DNA from: Batrachochytrium dendrobatidis JAM81 | Lineage: Eukaryota; Chytridiomycota; Chytridiomycetes; Rhizophydiales | Length of the DNA: 64,000 bases | Assembly: GCF_000203795.2 (NCBI RefSeq) | Contig: NW_006281102.1 | Coordinates: 662,567-726,566, forward strand | Direction of reading: 5' to 3' | Shown: positions 23,986-35,831 of the stretch, piece by piece | How the letters are laid out: the number at the start of each line of letters is the position of its first letter | Numbering within the stretch: position 1 is the stretch's first letter | The notes under the pieces: model-generated | The model's input: only the letters and a program-made list of their open reading frames with translations | Told to the model about the DNA's origin: nothing | The model's database searches: none | Position numbers and translations under genes: made by a program

Positions 23986-26900
23986 TTATCTATTCAACAC
24001 CGACATTCGTGATATTTCATTATCCAATGCATGCACATCACTCAGTAATTGATGTCTGTTATTGACTGCCTCTAGAACCATATCAACAGGAACCGGTTTC
24101 AATGGTTTTTGATCGGCTATATATCCATCATTAGATTGAAGCAAAGTAAACTCCTCGCGGTTTTTTGCTATAGGAGGGTGCTCTCGGTTAGATGGTCTTT
24201 TAACATTATTTTTGGCAGGAGATGCAGTCTGTTTTGGATCGCTTCTATATTTAAATACTTGAGTAATCAACTAAAAATTGTTGAATTCAATCTACCATTT
24301 TTAAACTTACTTGGACTTTTTTTGAGCCGATTTTTCTTTGTTCCGATCTGAATGAGTTTGCTGAATTTGAGCTAGTTTCACAGGAGAAGTAGAGACAGAT
24401 GGCGGCTTTGGTTTTGCTTTGGTATTAATACTAGGTAGCTTTGTTGGTGCTAGTTTTTGAGATGCACTTTTTGTTGCAGGATTGGCATTCCCCGATCTTT
24501 TTATCGTGTCTTTTTGAGAAACCACATGTTCATGACCAGCAGGAGTATTGGACCACTTTAAAGAATGTACCCGCTCAGTAGCCATAGTTGAGGGTCGAGA
24601 TTCGTGAGCAGATGTCGAACGAAAATGACCATCCGTTTTAAAACCTCCAGAACTGCGGGTGGATCTAGTGGTCTGACGCGTAGACATTGCACTTCGTCTT
24701 CCCATTTGTACACGTCCTTGATAGTCATTTGTATCATGAAATTCCATTGCATCTCCAATAGTTCGCTTGTATTCCTTGGCATTTGTCGTAGTGGATGGTT
24801 TAACACTTGCAGGATTGGATTGGCTGTATACAAAATGATTTCTTTCGTGCATAGCTTTTGCATCAAATTCTTCAGCAGCTGTTTGATGGATAGTACTGGA
24901 GACTGGATGGACATTGGCTGATTGTCTATTTGAATAGCCACTTTCAAAATGAGAAGGGTTTCGGGTAGATCGAGCCCTTGCAATCAATCCTTCAAGGTGT
25001 TCTCTATCCATAACATCTTTAGTTGCCAAGCCAGACATGGCATGTTTTGGATCTCGATCGATAACTCCTCGCAGCATCAGATTTTCTCGTCGAAGTCCCA
25101 TAATTTCACGTTTGAGAATCAACAGTATTTCTTCTCTTGGGTCCAGCTGTAATACAAGTTTGGTTTGGATTTTACAAGCCTTGGATGCATACCTTAACGT
25201 TTTGTTTGTTTCTTGAATGTTGAGCGATCCAGGAGATATACATGCTATCATTAAAGTCACGCCATGTCCACCAAGAGAATCTGCAAGCAGCTTTGTAAGT
25301 TTGGAATCACGAAAGGGTATATGTCCATTTCTTTTTTTAGGATCAGATAATGCAGATATGCAGATTCCCAGATTTAACAGGCTTTTGTTAATGCTCAATG
25401 CCTCAGCAAAAGTATCTCCAGCTGCTTTTGATTCTTTTACCTTTTCGCTTCCTTGACATATACAAAAATGTTAGTAGGCATTATAAGCTAAAAGACAGTC
25501 ATCACTGTGTTTTAAAGTGTGAAATCTAACCTGCCAAATCTACAAAACTGATCTTTCCATGGCATTTTACCGTTCTTCCCATAGAATCGTCTTTATTTTG
25601 TGTTTCCAAATATATAGTCAACACACTGTGACTTCTAGATGAGTGCTCATTCATGTCATGGGAAGCAACAGTTCTGTTTCTCAAGCCTAGATTGTTGACG
25701 GGTTGAAAAATACAGTTTGTTATTTCAATTGGATGTGTAATAGATACCAACAGTATAGTCGAATAGCAATAGTCATTTTTACTTGCCTTCCTCTAATACA
25801 GCAAGTGAGTCGTCTAAACCATCACAATCCACAATGTAAAGATTCTCGACATAGAATCCGCGATCGGCACTCCATCTAACTGGAAGTGCAGAGTTGTGGG
25901 GATTGAGTAAATCTTGAACCTATTGCATAGTCTCAAACGGTTTAGTAATGTTGATTTGCTAAATAGTATGCAAAGATTAAATATACAAACTCAATTTACT
26001 ATACATGTTCATTATAAATTTCTAGATAGGATGCCTGGATTCGGATGCTTTCCAGCTGAGTTGAACTACGCATAGCATTGATTTTTTCAAATAAAAAATT
26101 CAAGGCTCTTGGGACAATACCTACTGTATCTGAGGTCTGAGCACCCTCTGGCCCAGTAATAGTAAATGTTTTTCCACTTCCGGTCTGACCAAACGCAAAT
26201 ATTGTAGCAGAATATCTGGTGGGGTGTGTATACATTTAAAGCAGCAAGTTAACATTGCGCCATATTTAATTTAAAAACAGTCTAGTTTTGATCCTTGGAT
26301 CAAGGTATTTGATTTATACAAGATCACTTAGTTTACCCATTGATGGCTTGTGTAACGAGCTCTTGAATTCCAGACTGCAAGAAAAACTCTTTTTGTCCTG
26401 TTTCTTCATCAAAGACGCGATTGTATAACATGGTTGATATTTTCCCATCAGGAGTATAAGCCTTTGTGCAATAGAATATGTTAAAAGATTGTACTTGAGA
26501 TATGTACGCATAAAGCACAGTGTTGAAAATGACTTTTTACTTGCCTGTACGGCTCGCCTATCTTTTGTAGCCTGCACAATTTTATGTTGATTTCCTTTTA
26601 ATCTTTCCGAATCTGTAATGGGACGAATTCTAATATCAACAGCCGAGTTTACATTGTGTGATACAATGTTTAAACTATGAGCATTAGTGTCTATCTTGAG
26701 TCAGATGCAGTCATCAAAACCAATGACCCTATAAAAATTTCCAACCTAACTATTGCTCGCACTTGTTCATTCGAATCGTCCGCGAGTCTTTCATGAGCGT
26801 GTATATCTATCTCGGGTAATTTCTCACAGTTTGATGCTTGAGGTGGATACTGATACAAAGATGGGTCAATGTATTCGGTTTTATTGCCTAGGGTTGATGT

Positions 26901-27159
26901 CGTATTCGGTCACATACCATCCTTTGCATTAGTATATCTAGACTTTTTATTTTAAAAACATCGCTCAAATCTTTTGTCTAGTACTTGGCTGGTCTAACTG
27001 CAGCCACCTACCGTCTGCATACAATGAGTTTGTACCATCTGAAATGGTCGTTATATAAGGTAATGAGATTTCAGCGGGGTTTGGCGGAAAGTTTAAAGCG
27101 TTGGATACGGTTTGTCCTGGATGCGAGTGTTCTGAAACATGGGTTGATGACTGTATCAT
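23986..27159 (-). CDS. Kinesin motor protein, KIF12-like
   Basis: Exons are 27159-27012, 26937-26918, 26849-26746, 26629-26545, 26461-26337, 26215-26005, 25919-25787, 25686-25531, 25451-24311 and 24244-23986, giving 793 residues. The motor (about 80-420) begins EQVRAIVRIRPIT and has the P-loop [13 protein letters not shown], switch I NEHSSRSHSVL and switch II DLAGSEKV. The segment LPVRWSADRGFYVENL closely recalls animal KIF12. A short coiled coil (REEILLILKREIMGLRREN) and a Ser/Thr/Lys-rich tail follow. The introns after 26545 and 25787 have GC donors, and exon 2 is only 20 nt. The first two exons lack conserved sequence, so the N-terminus is less certain. An inverted-repeat element begins 25 bp upstream of the start codon. 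Confidence 0.88.
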
Positions 27160-27831
27160 TAAAGCAAGGATGAAGCTAGAAATAATTTTACAGTCGTATT
27201 CACGTAAAATGAAACACTTTTGTACTGATCTTGTAATGATTGTCTTGGAATAAACAATCGTCACATATTCGTTATTGGAAATGGATTACCTTTTCTATTG
27301 AAACTATTCTAATATCCTAATATCAGATATGTTCGCGTTCTAGTTCAACATATCTCAATAATGCAACCGTTGTTTCCATGCCATCACGCAATGTTTGGAA
27401 CAAAGGAAAGTTGGAGGTTGAAAAGATGTGGAGTGTATTGGAACAAAAATGTGAACATTTGCTCTGTATTTTTGTACAAAAATGAGTCCAAAGAGCACAA
27501 TGTTTCCCAGTAAGATTGGCACCAATCAAACATGACTGTATCATGCATTTTAGTTCAATGTTTCATTTTACGTGAATACGACGGTAAAATACATGGTGCT
27601 AAATATAAAATTTTAATTTATTTGATGATACAAAACGGTCTACTTGCATGTCTGTTGATCTCATGTATCTAGTTGTACAAACCGATTTATTATTGTAAAA
27701 GCACCAATAACAGCCAGCACATACACACATTGCCATCAAAAATACCAGATTAACAGTAACAACAGTTATATCGAGTGATAAAAGGGTTACAGCAAGCAAG
27801 TCGAGTTTATTGTTACATCTACCAAATAATC
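27160..27831. other. Intergenic region upstream of the kinesin gene
   Basis: These 672 bp separate the kinesin start from the Aquarius stop. The inverted-repeat element at 27185-27590 fills most of it. The remaining 240 bp next to Aquarius show nothing recognisable. Confidence 0.5.
27185..27590. mobile_element. Inverted-repeat element, copy B
   Basis: The ends 27185-27216 and 27559-27590 are inverted copies, 32 bp long with a single mismatch by my reading, built around CGTATTCACGTAAAATGAAA. The 342-bp interior contains, in the opposite orientation to copy A, the block around AGAACGCGAACATATC (27322-27344). A 73-codon minus-strand frame (27544-27323) crosses it and ends in ELEREHI; the related spot in copy A could read LEREYI, so the interior may be a decayed coding sequence. 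There is no clear target-site duplication. A MITE or remnant transposon is the simplest reading. Confidence 0.55.
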
Positions 27832-30800
27832 TCATTTTCCATTGCGTGCCCCATGTCCTGATGGTTGAGATATGACTTGCTGCTGCAGCCAAGATAATTG
27901 TTCTTGAGCCATCTGGTGAACATATTGACCCATATGCTCCACATTGCTCATGCAAACAATGGATGGGTTTTTCAAAGTCTCTGGCAAGTCTCCATCTGCC
28001 CCAATTTCAAAGCTAGAGTTGTCCAACTCTCGAGAAAATCCCTGACTGTATTTTTCATCCAAGTAAAGGTAAAGGCTTGTAGGACGCTTTGCAAGTTCTG
28101 TAAACAAACCTTTTTCTGAAATATAAGTAGAGATTCTACCAAAAACATACAATCCCAAGCGAGCAGATGACAGCAATGATGCCATCTTGATTTGATCATC
28201 CATAACACCAGCTGTGCGTGTGCGGACAAGTGACACCAAAACATAGTCTGCCACATTGCCCCTAAACTCATCAATCGTTTTAATATGCTGTGGCGTGCCA
28301 AATACTGGATTCCATGAACAGCGTTGCTCTAAAACATCCCGAATAAGTTCTTTTTGCCCCTTGTATGGTGTCAAAATGGCAATTTTTCCAGCTGGATACC
28401 TAATTAGCACAATTGCATTAGTTTCAAAATTTTACATTTTTTAAATAGATAGACAGCACACATTTAAATACCCAATCAATCGCATATACTGGAACACAGC
28501 AACTAGATATTCGGCTTCTCCAAGATTTTGGAAAAAATCTTTGCGGGGCTCAGTTTCGTGTTGACCAAGAAATTGATCTACGTTGATAAATTGTGCATCG
28601 TATACAAAACCTGGGTTGGCTAGTTTCATTTGCAAATCCAATTGGTCGGTGGGAACGCAACGCATCAATGGATAGAATACGCGCGAAAAGCATGCAATGG
28701 ATGGACGTAGGCGACGTTGCACATTTAATGTCAGTGTCGGGACACCAAGCTTGATGAGGCGTGAAAACAAACTTTGATCAAAATTGGAATAATACTTTAG
28801 TGCATTGCTAGAAATGTATCGTGGCAAAGAAACGGCATTGCCAGTCATAACAATGCGCTTCAGTCCATCTAGCATATCCTGGTCGTTTTTAGGCGTTTGC
28901 CACGTAGTATGACGATTCAGCAATAGCGATACAAGTGTATCCATCTCAAACATCTGATGAGCATCATCAACAATAAAGTTTTGAAAGTGGAATCCAAGTC
29001 GAGCTAGTTCGCGACGTTTAAGAGAAATGTCCGTTGCCGTTATACCAATAACGCGTGCTTGTTTTGATATAATATAATCTGCGCGATCTTTGCGAGATCG
29101 CAACAACTCCAACGCCTGTGTTTCAGCAAGTTCATTAAATATGTCTTGTATATGTTGGTACAGCATAGTCGCAGCAGAAACTGCACTTTCTAGGGAGTTT
29201 GCTGAAAAAAGTAAACTGATCCTTTGGCGGTCCTTTACAGATGTAAAAAAGTGGGTAAAGGGAAAATTCTTCGTGATGGACGCAAGGGATGACTGTCGAC
29301 TACTATCTTCCAAATATTGAGTCCATAGCGAATTAACATGGAACGAGTAAAAGTAGTTTGCAGTTTCGCAGGAGCTACCGTGTTCTCCAGGAACCCCAAT
29401 TGATTTAGCCAGTTGATCAACTCGAGTGAGCAGATGCTTTCGACGAGATAAAAGATGGTTTATACGACCTAGCTTTCCCAAAGCTTCGTCACTGTCTGCT
29501 CGAAGCTCACCGAATCCATGAGATAATGAAATAACATAGCGTTCGTTTACGCCAAACTGAATCAAGTTTCCTAAGAGTCGAACTAATTGGCGTTGAGTAG
29601 GAGCTACAACCAATGTACGATCTGACGGACATCCATTGACAATGTTTGATACAATTTGAGCAGCAATACTAGTTTTTCCAGAGCCAGGCACTCCTGATAT
29701 AAGCGTCAGTCCTTTTATAGATCCTGATATAATTGCATCGGCTAGAATAAATTGAAGAGTATTATTGTTAAACGTATAATAGACTGATATAGAATCAGTA
29801 TACAATCATCATACTTACATTGCTCACGTGTAAATTTAAGGCTTTTGGCTTTTGCAAAGTTGTCCGTACTATCAAGTATCGAATCCATGGGCGTGCCAAC
29901 AGATTCGACTTTGACAGTAACTGAATCATTAGTTTGCAAGGAAGAATCTTCCATGGCGTCAGAGCTGCGTTTGCTACCAATTTTTAATTCGGAGAGTGGT
30001 AGCGGATCTCGAGACTCGCTGGCTACAAAAAGAGCCTGTGGTAATGTCAACACAAAAGGAGGAGCCAAAATATCATTTCCATCTGTTTTAGACGAACCAT
30101 ATGCTGCAGAAAACTTCCAATTAGGAAAAGACTCTTGCAGATGAGCAAGGCTTTCAAAAGTTTTACCAACATACACAGGACAATCTGAAAACTCCAACTG
30201 AGAATAGTGGGCACTTTTTCGATCTCCATAGCCAAGAACAAGATCATGAAACCATTCTGGTACTATGTCGCTGCAGTGGGCGGCATCGCGCAAAGCGTCC
30301 AAAACCGCTTTGAAATTGTTTAGCTCAGAACGCAGTCGGATCACTACATTAAAAGTATCGCTCACATTCGTTTTTGCCTTATTTCCAGTGAGAGTGTCTA
30401 AAAGATACTGATTTGTATCAAATAGTACGCTAATGGATCTCTGATTACGCCATACTCTAGGCTTATCTTCGTGAATGCGGGTAGTCTGGGCAGATATAAA
30501 ATCGTCTACTGGTTTTCCATTTTCCCCAAGCAATTCACAAACCTCGCAGCCTCGCACAGAAACAATACCATAGCGTTTCATAAAAAGCGCGCCGCTCTCC
30601 CCGATATTAAGATCCGTCACAATAGGATCAAATCCGTCTTCATTTGCAGTGGGTTGCATTTGAACATTCAGGAGAATCAAGTGATCACCCGGACGAATCA
30701 TATCCCACTCGTTTCGCACATTATGTGCAAGTTTTCCAACAGAATAGACAAGGTCCCCTTTAACAAAAGCAGGCTTGGATTCAGTAAGCATTGGATGTCC

Positions 30801-33053
30801 AACTTCAGATATTTGAAACTTGACAAATTTATGTTATTAAAAATCAGTAAATTGTAAAACAAATGTGTTAGTATTCATACCCAAAACACAGATGAAATTT
30901 ATAATGTATAACGATTGGAGTACCTGAACAATAGGCAGGGCTATTTGAGAAAATCCTTTGAATATAGTGCTACCTTTAGAAGACATTGTATCCTTCAAAT
31001 AGGTGGGAGAAAGACGCATGATGGCGTCTTCAATGTAATCTCGAAGTTGCATGAAAAAGTAAATTTTATGAAGATCAAGCTGGCGAAGAGCATAGTCTTG
31101 CATAGTCAAGTATTGAAGGGTGAGTTTCGGAACAGGAGAACAGTGGGTGTTACTAAAAAGATTGTTAGCAGGACAGACTGATTCGTCAAAAAGTGTATTT
31201 TCAGTTGGATAAACGGACTCCATGTGTATTGTGTCACTACGAAGTTTTGGTTTTGTCAACAGTTGGCAAATCATATCAATTAAAAAACTGCGCGAGTGCA
31301 CCATTGCATCGGCTCGCGTCAAGGGCAATGTAGTACGAATGCCGACACGCTTACAAAACTCTTGTAGAGTAGCGTCACTCAAAGGCTTGAAGTGTGATTT
31401 GATCTCCTCGCAAGACATATTGCTAATACTCAGTAACGAAAACTCTCCAAGAGAATCGTTGAATAAAGTGAAACAGATCTTTTGGACCTTATGAATGCAG
31501 GCATAGTGTTTATCAAGCACATCTCGAGCTGAAAGTGCTGCTCCAGTAACATCGTCAATAGGAAAAGTTGAGTAGTACTCAAGACGGTCCACCAATCGTT
31601 TAAAAATAGGTCCAGGTGTGTATTCATGAAAAACCCATGAATCTATTGTTGCCAAAGTAGAGGTCGCAATTTTTTTGACTTTAAGAGACAGTGCATAGAG
31701 TGTACTGTTTAAACAGCTAGTCACAACTAAATGATCGAAAAGCAAGATATGAACATGGCGGCGAGTGGGCAGTTGAAAATCAAGGCATATAAGAAATTCT
31801 ACAAATCTCTCGCAATATGCAACTGCACCATGAGGAGCAGATCCGCTTTTAGGAATATCAGCTAAAATGTCTAAAAATCCCCAAATAAGCTTGCTTAAAA
31901 ACGAACGATTGAAAAGTAACTTTTCTTTTATAGATTGCTTGGCTAGACGCAGTTTCAAACAAAACTATTAGATCATCAAACCAATCAAATTCAAAAACAA
32001 AGCATAGAATCAAGCCATGTACCTGTTTGATATCGTTTTTCAGAACGCTCCCACAATGCTTGACGTTCAGGAGCCTCGGTCACATGTTGCTCGCAAATTT
32101 CTCTACTCATAAGTTCGTGCCATATACCAATGCCTGTAATCTTGAGGCATTCAGATCGTACAAATGGTATTTCTAGCGACTCAAAACAATGAGTCAAAAA
32201 AATCAACAAAAATCTCCTTTCATCAAATCCAAGATCGTAATCGGTAGAAAGAAGCAGATGCTGAACTTGCAAGAAAAGTAGTTCAAATTTCGACAAATCC
32301 TCGGCGAAAACAGACCATGGATCAGCACGCCGCAATCGGAACATTTCATTGATCATCAGTACAATAGACAGTGTATGAACAGGTTGCGTCGAAGCCGATA
32401 TTTCATAGTTTGGAACAAGATACTAAACAAGATAAGCAACCAAAAATAATTTAATGACCCATCAAAAGGTTTATCAAAAGAATAACTAGTAGAAAGTTGT
32501 CATGATGCTGTGAAGATGCAATATTCTAGTATTGGAAATGAAAGCAATGGTAAACTACCTTTGATAAATACTGCAAATGCTCCAAGACCATCACCTGGCG
32601 CAGTTTGAATCCTATAGGAGCCAAATGTATTTTCCATATTGTATCCAGTATATCTATACTAAATCCAGCAACACCGTTAGGAGGATCTACCCATGTTGAT
32701 CTGGCCAGATCCGCCAACGGAGAACTTAGGTCTTCTTGAAATACGAAAAATAGCCCACTGGACAAGCATTCGTATCCAGTGCCGAGATGAGAACCGACTG
32801 CCTGTCTGGATAGAATATCAGTGCTGTCAGTTTCTATTACTTCATCCGGATTTTTCTCTAGAGCAACAGTAGCTGATGGAACAGTTGCAGCAGAACTGGC
32901 CACATTCAAGTGGTGGTTTATAGAATCATGCTCGAGGTCAGAATAAGGATCCATAGAATGGTCATCGACCGAATTCTGGTCAATCACAGAGAAGAATCCA
33001 AGGTCTGTAGCATGCAGTCCATGATCACTCATATCATCCATTGTCTGAGCCAT
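27832..33053 (-). CDS. AQR: Intron-binding helicase Aquarius (AQR)
   Basis: Exons are 33053-32559, 32422-32023, 31942-30924, 30818-29819, 29741-28472 and 28399-27832, giving 1583 residues, somewhat longer than animal AQR because of an acidic, Ser-rich N-terminus. The armadillo-like half shows VAYCERFVEFLICLDFQLPTR and KLTLQYLTMQDYALR, both close to the animal protein. The SF1 helicase half starts with Walker A GVPGSGKTS (about residue 985) and continues with GKLGRINHLLSRR, GVPGEHGSSCETANYF, QRRLRPSIACFSRVFY and VSLVRTRTAG. Aquarius binds introns upstream of the branch point within the spliceosome and links splicing to snoRNP assembly, which suits so intron-rich a genome. The start codon is the first ATG of the extension and is uncertain. 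Confidence 0.93.
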
Positions 33054-33489
33054 CAGTTCAACAATTGATCCAAAGTGGAAAGAATTTTATTGGATTCTTT
33101 GAGGTTGTTAAAGGCCAAATTAGCATTCGCTTTCATCCGACCCAATTCATTGAGTATCACAATAGATGAATGCATATTAGTAACCAGCATTGCTTTCAAC
33201 TCGTACATTATCTCATAATCATGTATTGTTGTTGGTCTTGGAAACTGTTATAGCAAAACAATCACGTAAATCACTTGTAAATCTGCAAGCTAATTAATAT
33301 CCGAGAATCAGCACATGGATCAATGAATCAGTTTCAAAACAAAGTGTTCCAGTCCAGTCCGGTTTTAATGTAATATTCTAACAAGGCCAATCGGTGTCTA
33401 ACACAATAATTGCACTTGCACTGCATTCTTGACCAAATCATTATCGAAATGCTGTTCTCAATACATGTGTAGGTACAGATAATCGGCCT
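33054..33489. other. Intergenic region upstream of Aquarius
   Basis: These 436 bp between the Aquarius start and the IWS1 stop contain no exon, RNA gene or repeat that I can recognise. Confidence 0.5.
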
Positions 33490-35417
33490 TTATTTTGCAT
33501 TGCGACTTTTAATCATTTTCATGGTCGATTTGAGTTTACGGTATTTGTCCACACGCTTTTCTCCATTTCCAATTTGGGGCACATTGCTAACTGGTATTAC
33601 TGTAAATGAAGGCGCTACCGGCATGGGAATACGAGCACGCACAGATGACATGATAGATTGAGAGCTAAAAGTTCAATTCCAACAGCCATCAGGATTTAGA
33701 AAAGTTTGGAAAAATGCAAAATCGGGTTTTAAACATGAGGTATAGATCAGAAATTCAGCGTGATAAAATAACGTACCTTGGTGACTCGGAGGCTTGTGGG
33801 CGCTGTTTTTTGAATGGACGAGTTTCTAAAGAATTGATGCGAACCTCCTGCAGCTCTTGATCTTTGTAGTTGGCGCTTCGTTTCAGAATAGGACGCATCC
33901 ACCGACCTAATTATTTTGTTAGAATCGACCTAGAATCATCTGGTTAAGCTAGTGAAAATACAACAAACTCACGAATAAGATCATTTGCAATTCGGCGAAT
34001 GCTCGGTGTAACACGATCACATTTAGTATAAAACATGACAATGCGACCCACAAGGCTATGTCGAAGGTGATGAGTCTCGATAGGCATCTATATTTAACCA
34101 TAGTATCTCATAAGTGCTTCATAATTTCAATATTTTTAAATAGACATATAGTAACGACTAACCTTGGAAAGAGTTTCCATCATTCCCTTTTGAATATCCA
34201 AGCTCGGTAACGATCCATCTGTAAGCGGCTCAAGCCTATCTCGAGTTTAAATTTTTCATGTTAAACATTTCAATATATCAGCCAAAACATGCCATTTCAT
34301 CCTAACGAGTAAAAATAATCAACAACGAAATCATACCATAATTTGATTCCCTCTAGAATGTTATTTTCTAGAAATTGCGAGTACCAAGTGATTCTAAATC
34401 TCAAAACAACGTTAATACACACATACTATCCGCCAGGGTGTATTATAATAAATATATATACACCTGCCTCGACAATAGATCTAGAACCGATGGCAACAGC
34501 TTCAACTTGGCAATCGCAGGCTGCTTGTTTTTGTTGAATTCTTGATCATTTGAAGCCGCTTCTTTCATTTTATTCAGCATGGCATCCATAAATTCATCTA
34601 TTTCCTAAAATTCAAACTGATGTTACACTTTAAAATCAACCCCAAATACCGCATAGATAGTTAACCTACTGCTTCATCTTGAAGATCTCTCTTGTTGCGC
34701 TTAGGTTTAATTTTACGCATTACAGCGTCCACATCGTCTCTAGCCTCTCGACGCTTGACTAATTAGTATAAATCTTGACTCGTTAGTTTAAGATCTAGCA
34801 TGCATTTGTTGTAGATACAAAGCAACTAACTTGAATCCAAACTTAGTGGAGCCTCTGTAGATATAGGGTCTACATCTTCCTGCTCAGTCTGTCGTTTTAA
34901 AACTTGCTTTTTTTTCTTGGCTGGTCTAATTGATTATACATGCAATCAGCGACTGTCAAATTCAGCCTTGCATCTCTGAATATATCAGAGCAAATGAATA
35001 TGCATATCAGCCACTATTACATACTTTGGTTCTGAATTAGAAAGATCATCCTTTCGTTTAAATGAAGGAAGTGGAATATCTCTGTCTGCATACTCGTCAT
35101 ACACTGCATCCTGATGTACAGCCGCTTCAGTGTCATTATTTTCTTCAGATCTAGTCAAATCAGCAGCGGGTAAAGAGAATTCTGCTGATTTATAATTAGT
35201 AAAAGGCTGATTGATAGACTGAAATCATGGCACTCTAGCACTGATCCACTTGCCATTGTCTTCAGAATCGAAATCATCGTCAGAGTCTCCAAAAATCTCC
35301 TTTTCCAAACTAACAGACTACACATTGGTTATGAGATAAAGCAGGTCACAAGTAAGATGATATAGCCAATGGCATGCACTTTTTAGTACAAGGATCAGGC
35401 TTTAAAGTGAAAAGCAT
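33490..35417 (-). CDS. IWS1: Transcription elongation factor Iws1/Spn1
   Basis: Exons are 35417-35380, 35309-35254, 35184-35025, 34925-34831, 34758-34670, 34604-34462, 34393-34337, 34235-34163, 34087-33973, 33906-33777 and 33664-33490, giving 376 residues. An acidic N-terminus (IFGDSDDDF) and basic linker precede the TFIIS-N-like core (about 190-320), which reads FLENNILEG, WLEPLTDGSLPSLDIQ, RIVMFYTKCDRVTPSIRRI and RWMRPILKRSANYK. The tail ends with VRARIPMP and a basic cluster. Iws1 binds Spt6 and RNA polymerase II during elongation. The intron after 35254 has a GC donor. The first exon and the join 34462/34393 were chosen by phase only and are the weakest parts. It is adjacent to LEO1, another elongation factor. 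Confidence 0.9.
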
Positions 35418-35831
35418 TGATGCAGGTTGTAGCCCATGACATTGAAAAAAGCCATGCAGAAATCCTTGCATAGGTTTTAATAACTATTCATCAATACAAG
35501 GCCATCAGTCAGAATGCAATACTTGCCATCAATGCAATTTCAGAGTTTCTGCACTCGAAGCAAAGATGCAAGTTGAGCGTGTTGGTCGAGTTTCTTCAAA
35601 TGATTTTGATGGAAATCGCTGGCAAACTCATTCATATGCGATTTCTGGTTATTCAAGTTTCTATTGAAATTCTATTGAAATGTTTTCCAGTTTACTCGAA
35701 TGATTCTACATCACTCACTGTTATCGTTGTTCATAGTGGTGGGAATGCATCTTGCTTTTGATTTACAGGAATACTTTTTATAAAGGCTCAATGTGTATTC
35801 AATTTCCTAATAAATTTACTTATTACAAAAT
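35418..35831. other. Intergenic region between LEO1 stop and IWS1 start
   Basis: These 414 bp hold the presumed IWS1 promoter. A 62-codon plus-strand frame at 35573-35761 has no family signature and I do not call it a gene. A short direct repeat of TTCTATTGAAA lies near 35658-35680. Confidence 0.5.

Noticed and set aside
27323..27544. 73-codon minus-strand frame as an independent gene
   Set aside because: It lies inside the inverted-repeat element, has no intron support or known domain, and is better treated as part of that element.
35573..35761. 62-codon plus-strand frame between IWS1 and LEO1
   Set aside because: No homology signature and no splice context; likely chance in intergenic DNA.
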